Source of the DNA: Phaeodactylum tricornutum CCAP 1055/1
Taxonomy: Eukaryota > Bacillariophyta > Bacillariophyceae > Surirellales > Neidiaceae
DNA length: 64,000 nt
Reading direction: 5' to 3'
Assembly: GCF_000150955.2 (NCBI RefSeq)
Contig: NC_011670.1
Location: 819,359-883,358, forward strand
Position 1 is the stretch's first letter; every line of letters begins with the position of its first letter. Positions 62,689 to 64,000 of the stretch are shown here, in pieces. A program made the translations under genes and the position numbers. Below the pieces are notes generated by a model. It ran no database searches. It was given only the letters and a program-made list of their open reading frames with translations, and was not told the DNA's origin.

Positions 62689-64000
62689 ATGGAGTCGGAT
62701 AGAAAAGAATACACAAAGAACGACGAGGAGCAAGGGGACCAGGCGCAAGCTTTGCCTCCTTCCGAATACTCGACGACCGAACGGAATCCACCGACACCAA
62801 ATTGCGCCCTGCGTCAGGACTTGTGCTCCGAAAACAGCTCATTAGTGTCCGACCTTATTCAATCCGCTGCTCGGTCCGTCTTGGAAGACGAGCACTATGA
62901 GCAGGAAAGGAACGGTTCGTCGTGCTCGGGCTCTTACACCGACATCGACGGCGGTCGAAGAGGATACCATACCTCTGGAATGACACCGAATTCACGGAAA
63001 AAGGGTCCACTATCTCCAACCTTGCAATCCTTACAAACTAAAACGCTACCCGCCATGCCCGATGAACAAGATCGCAAGCGTTTCGTGGTGCGTACTTTTC
63101 CACATTCCATTGTGCTCCCCTACAGGTGCAGGTTCTGATCGTTTGGGGAGATTTTGGCTTACAAAAACTCGGATCAAGTGTATTTCTCATATACTTTTTG
63201 AGTTTGTCTCCTTTTTTGTTTCTAAAATAGGGTTGTTTAGCAGCAGTTTTGGCGTCTCTTTACGATTTCGATGTGGTTGATGACGACGAAGACTTGTCTC
63301 AAGCCGATAAAGTCCTGAGCATGGCATACCTTGATAGAAGTGAGCAAGACGACGAGGACGAGCATAGTCTTAGTCCGACCAAAGCAAGTCGTAACAATAC
63401 AAAAGACAGCAGCAGCTTATATTCGCGCTCAGTCGACGGTTTTGACACACCAGCCAGAGCGCAACAATACCGATCGATGATTTCGTCTCGATCATCCATG
63501 CAAATCGATCGGGGCACCCGGGATCAGCTTCAAAAGGCTCGATCACGCCATCGCAAACGGCGGTACGATATATTGTCGGATCTTCTTTTGGCGTCAGGAG
63601 ACTATTTGCAACTCGAAAGTGGCCAGGTCAAGGCTTTTTTACCTATGCTAGCCAAACTCCTGGTGCCGAACAGTGATAAAAAAGAGGCATCGCATGCATC
63701 TCAACTTTCAGCTCAACATGGTCAGCGGCCGCACTCCAATAGTAGCAACACGAGCAGCAATTTGGCTGCTATGGACAATCAGGAAAAGACTATATTGCAA
63801 CGCTCAGGGATCTCTGGCGCCAATGTGAATGGCTTTACAAATTCCGAAGAAATGGTGCATCTTGAATTGGATGACATCGAGTATTTGCGGCCGTTCTTGG
63901 AATCACTGACTCCTGGTGCCGGGTTGCGATGTGTTGCGTTACTGCTCCTTCAGTATTTATTGCTGCACAGCCGTCAAACGGGCTATGACGCTCGTGTACG
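62689..64000 (+). CDS. Unknown Ser-rich protein, 5' part (two exons seen, runs off right edge)
   Basis: Exon 1 is 62689-63087. A 143-bp intron follows (donor GTGCGT, acceptor AAAATAG). The frame then stays open from 63231 to the window end, in phase 0, for 256 more codons. The join reads KRFV/GCLAAVLASLYDFDV. The N-terminal part is polar (Ser, Glu, Gly). The second exon has an acidic start, Ser-rich segments, and a basic helix RARSRHRKRR-like (KARSRHRKRRYDILS). Later comes a Leu-rich helix near VKAFLPMLAKLLVP and another at LEDDIEYLRPFL-like (HLELDDIEYLRPFLE). I do not recognise the family. The last visible residues are in a hydrophobic helix (CVALLLLQYLLLHS). The rest of the gene is missing, so the length is unknown. 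Confidence 0.65.

Overview
This is nuclear DNA from a photosynthetic stramenopile, almost certainly a diatom and most likely Phaeodactylum tricornutum or a close relative. The evidence is a light-harvesting protein with the diatom plastid-targeting motif (A-F-A-P after a signal peptide), several other proteins with the same type of bipartite presequence, short GT-AG introns (about 67-210 bp), compact head-to-head and tail-to-tail gene packing (tail-to-tail gaps of 24-65 bp in several places), and eukaryote-only machinery throughout. The species name is inferred; no database search was possible. No rRNA, tRNA, CRISPR array, retroelement or virus-like element was recognised.

Region by region. 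0-7 kb: the 5' part of an AlkB-type dioxygenase gene runs off the left edge. It is followed by a 537-bp non-autonomous DNA transposon of Mutator type, a plastid superoxide reductase, a Zn-ribbon unknown, a two-exon NCQTF-domain unknown and RAD23. 7-17 kb: ATG12, an SRRM1-like PWI/SR protein, porphobilinogen synthase, WDR83/MORG1, a two-domain plastid Get3/ArsA ATPase and a four-exon Rheb-like GTPase. 17-32 kb: an M14 carboxypeptidase with two frame breaks, RPAIN, a plastid membrane protein, an NTT-like carrier, HemW, a light-harvesting protein, a methyltransferase-like protein and WDR12. 32-47 kb: a PPR protein, PRP31, a glutathione S-transferase, a small membrane protein, plastid triosephosphate isomerase, a multispanning membrane protein, a nucleostemin-like GTPase and the E(z) histone methyltransferase. 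47-64 kb: LAS1, a DnaJ protein with KOW-like repeats, a plastid unknown, a 3-oxoacyl-CoA reductase, 5-formyl-THF cyclo-ligase, a methyltransferase, FACT subunit SPT16, and a gene that runs off the right edge.

Functional themes are mixed, as expected for a eukaryotic chromosome arm. They are plastid biochemistry (hemB, TPI, LHC, SOR, Get3-like, NTT-like), ribosome assembly (WDR12, nucleostemin-like GTPase, LAS1), splicing (SRRM1-like, PRP31), chromatin (E(z), SPT16) and DNA damage or ubiquitin (AlkB, RAD23, RPAIN, ATG12). There is no operon logic, and neighbours share only bidirectional promoter regions.

Many genes were completed by joining exons by eye with matching phase and consensus splice sites. 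Those joins are given in the entries. The most notable points are the PIP box plus UBZ4-type finger in front of the AlkB domain, the apparently lumen-targeted superoxide reductase, the degenerate Rheb G4 motif, the Mutator-like element with a 9-bp target duplication, and a stop-free 3n intron in TPI.
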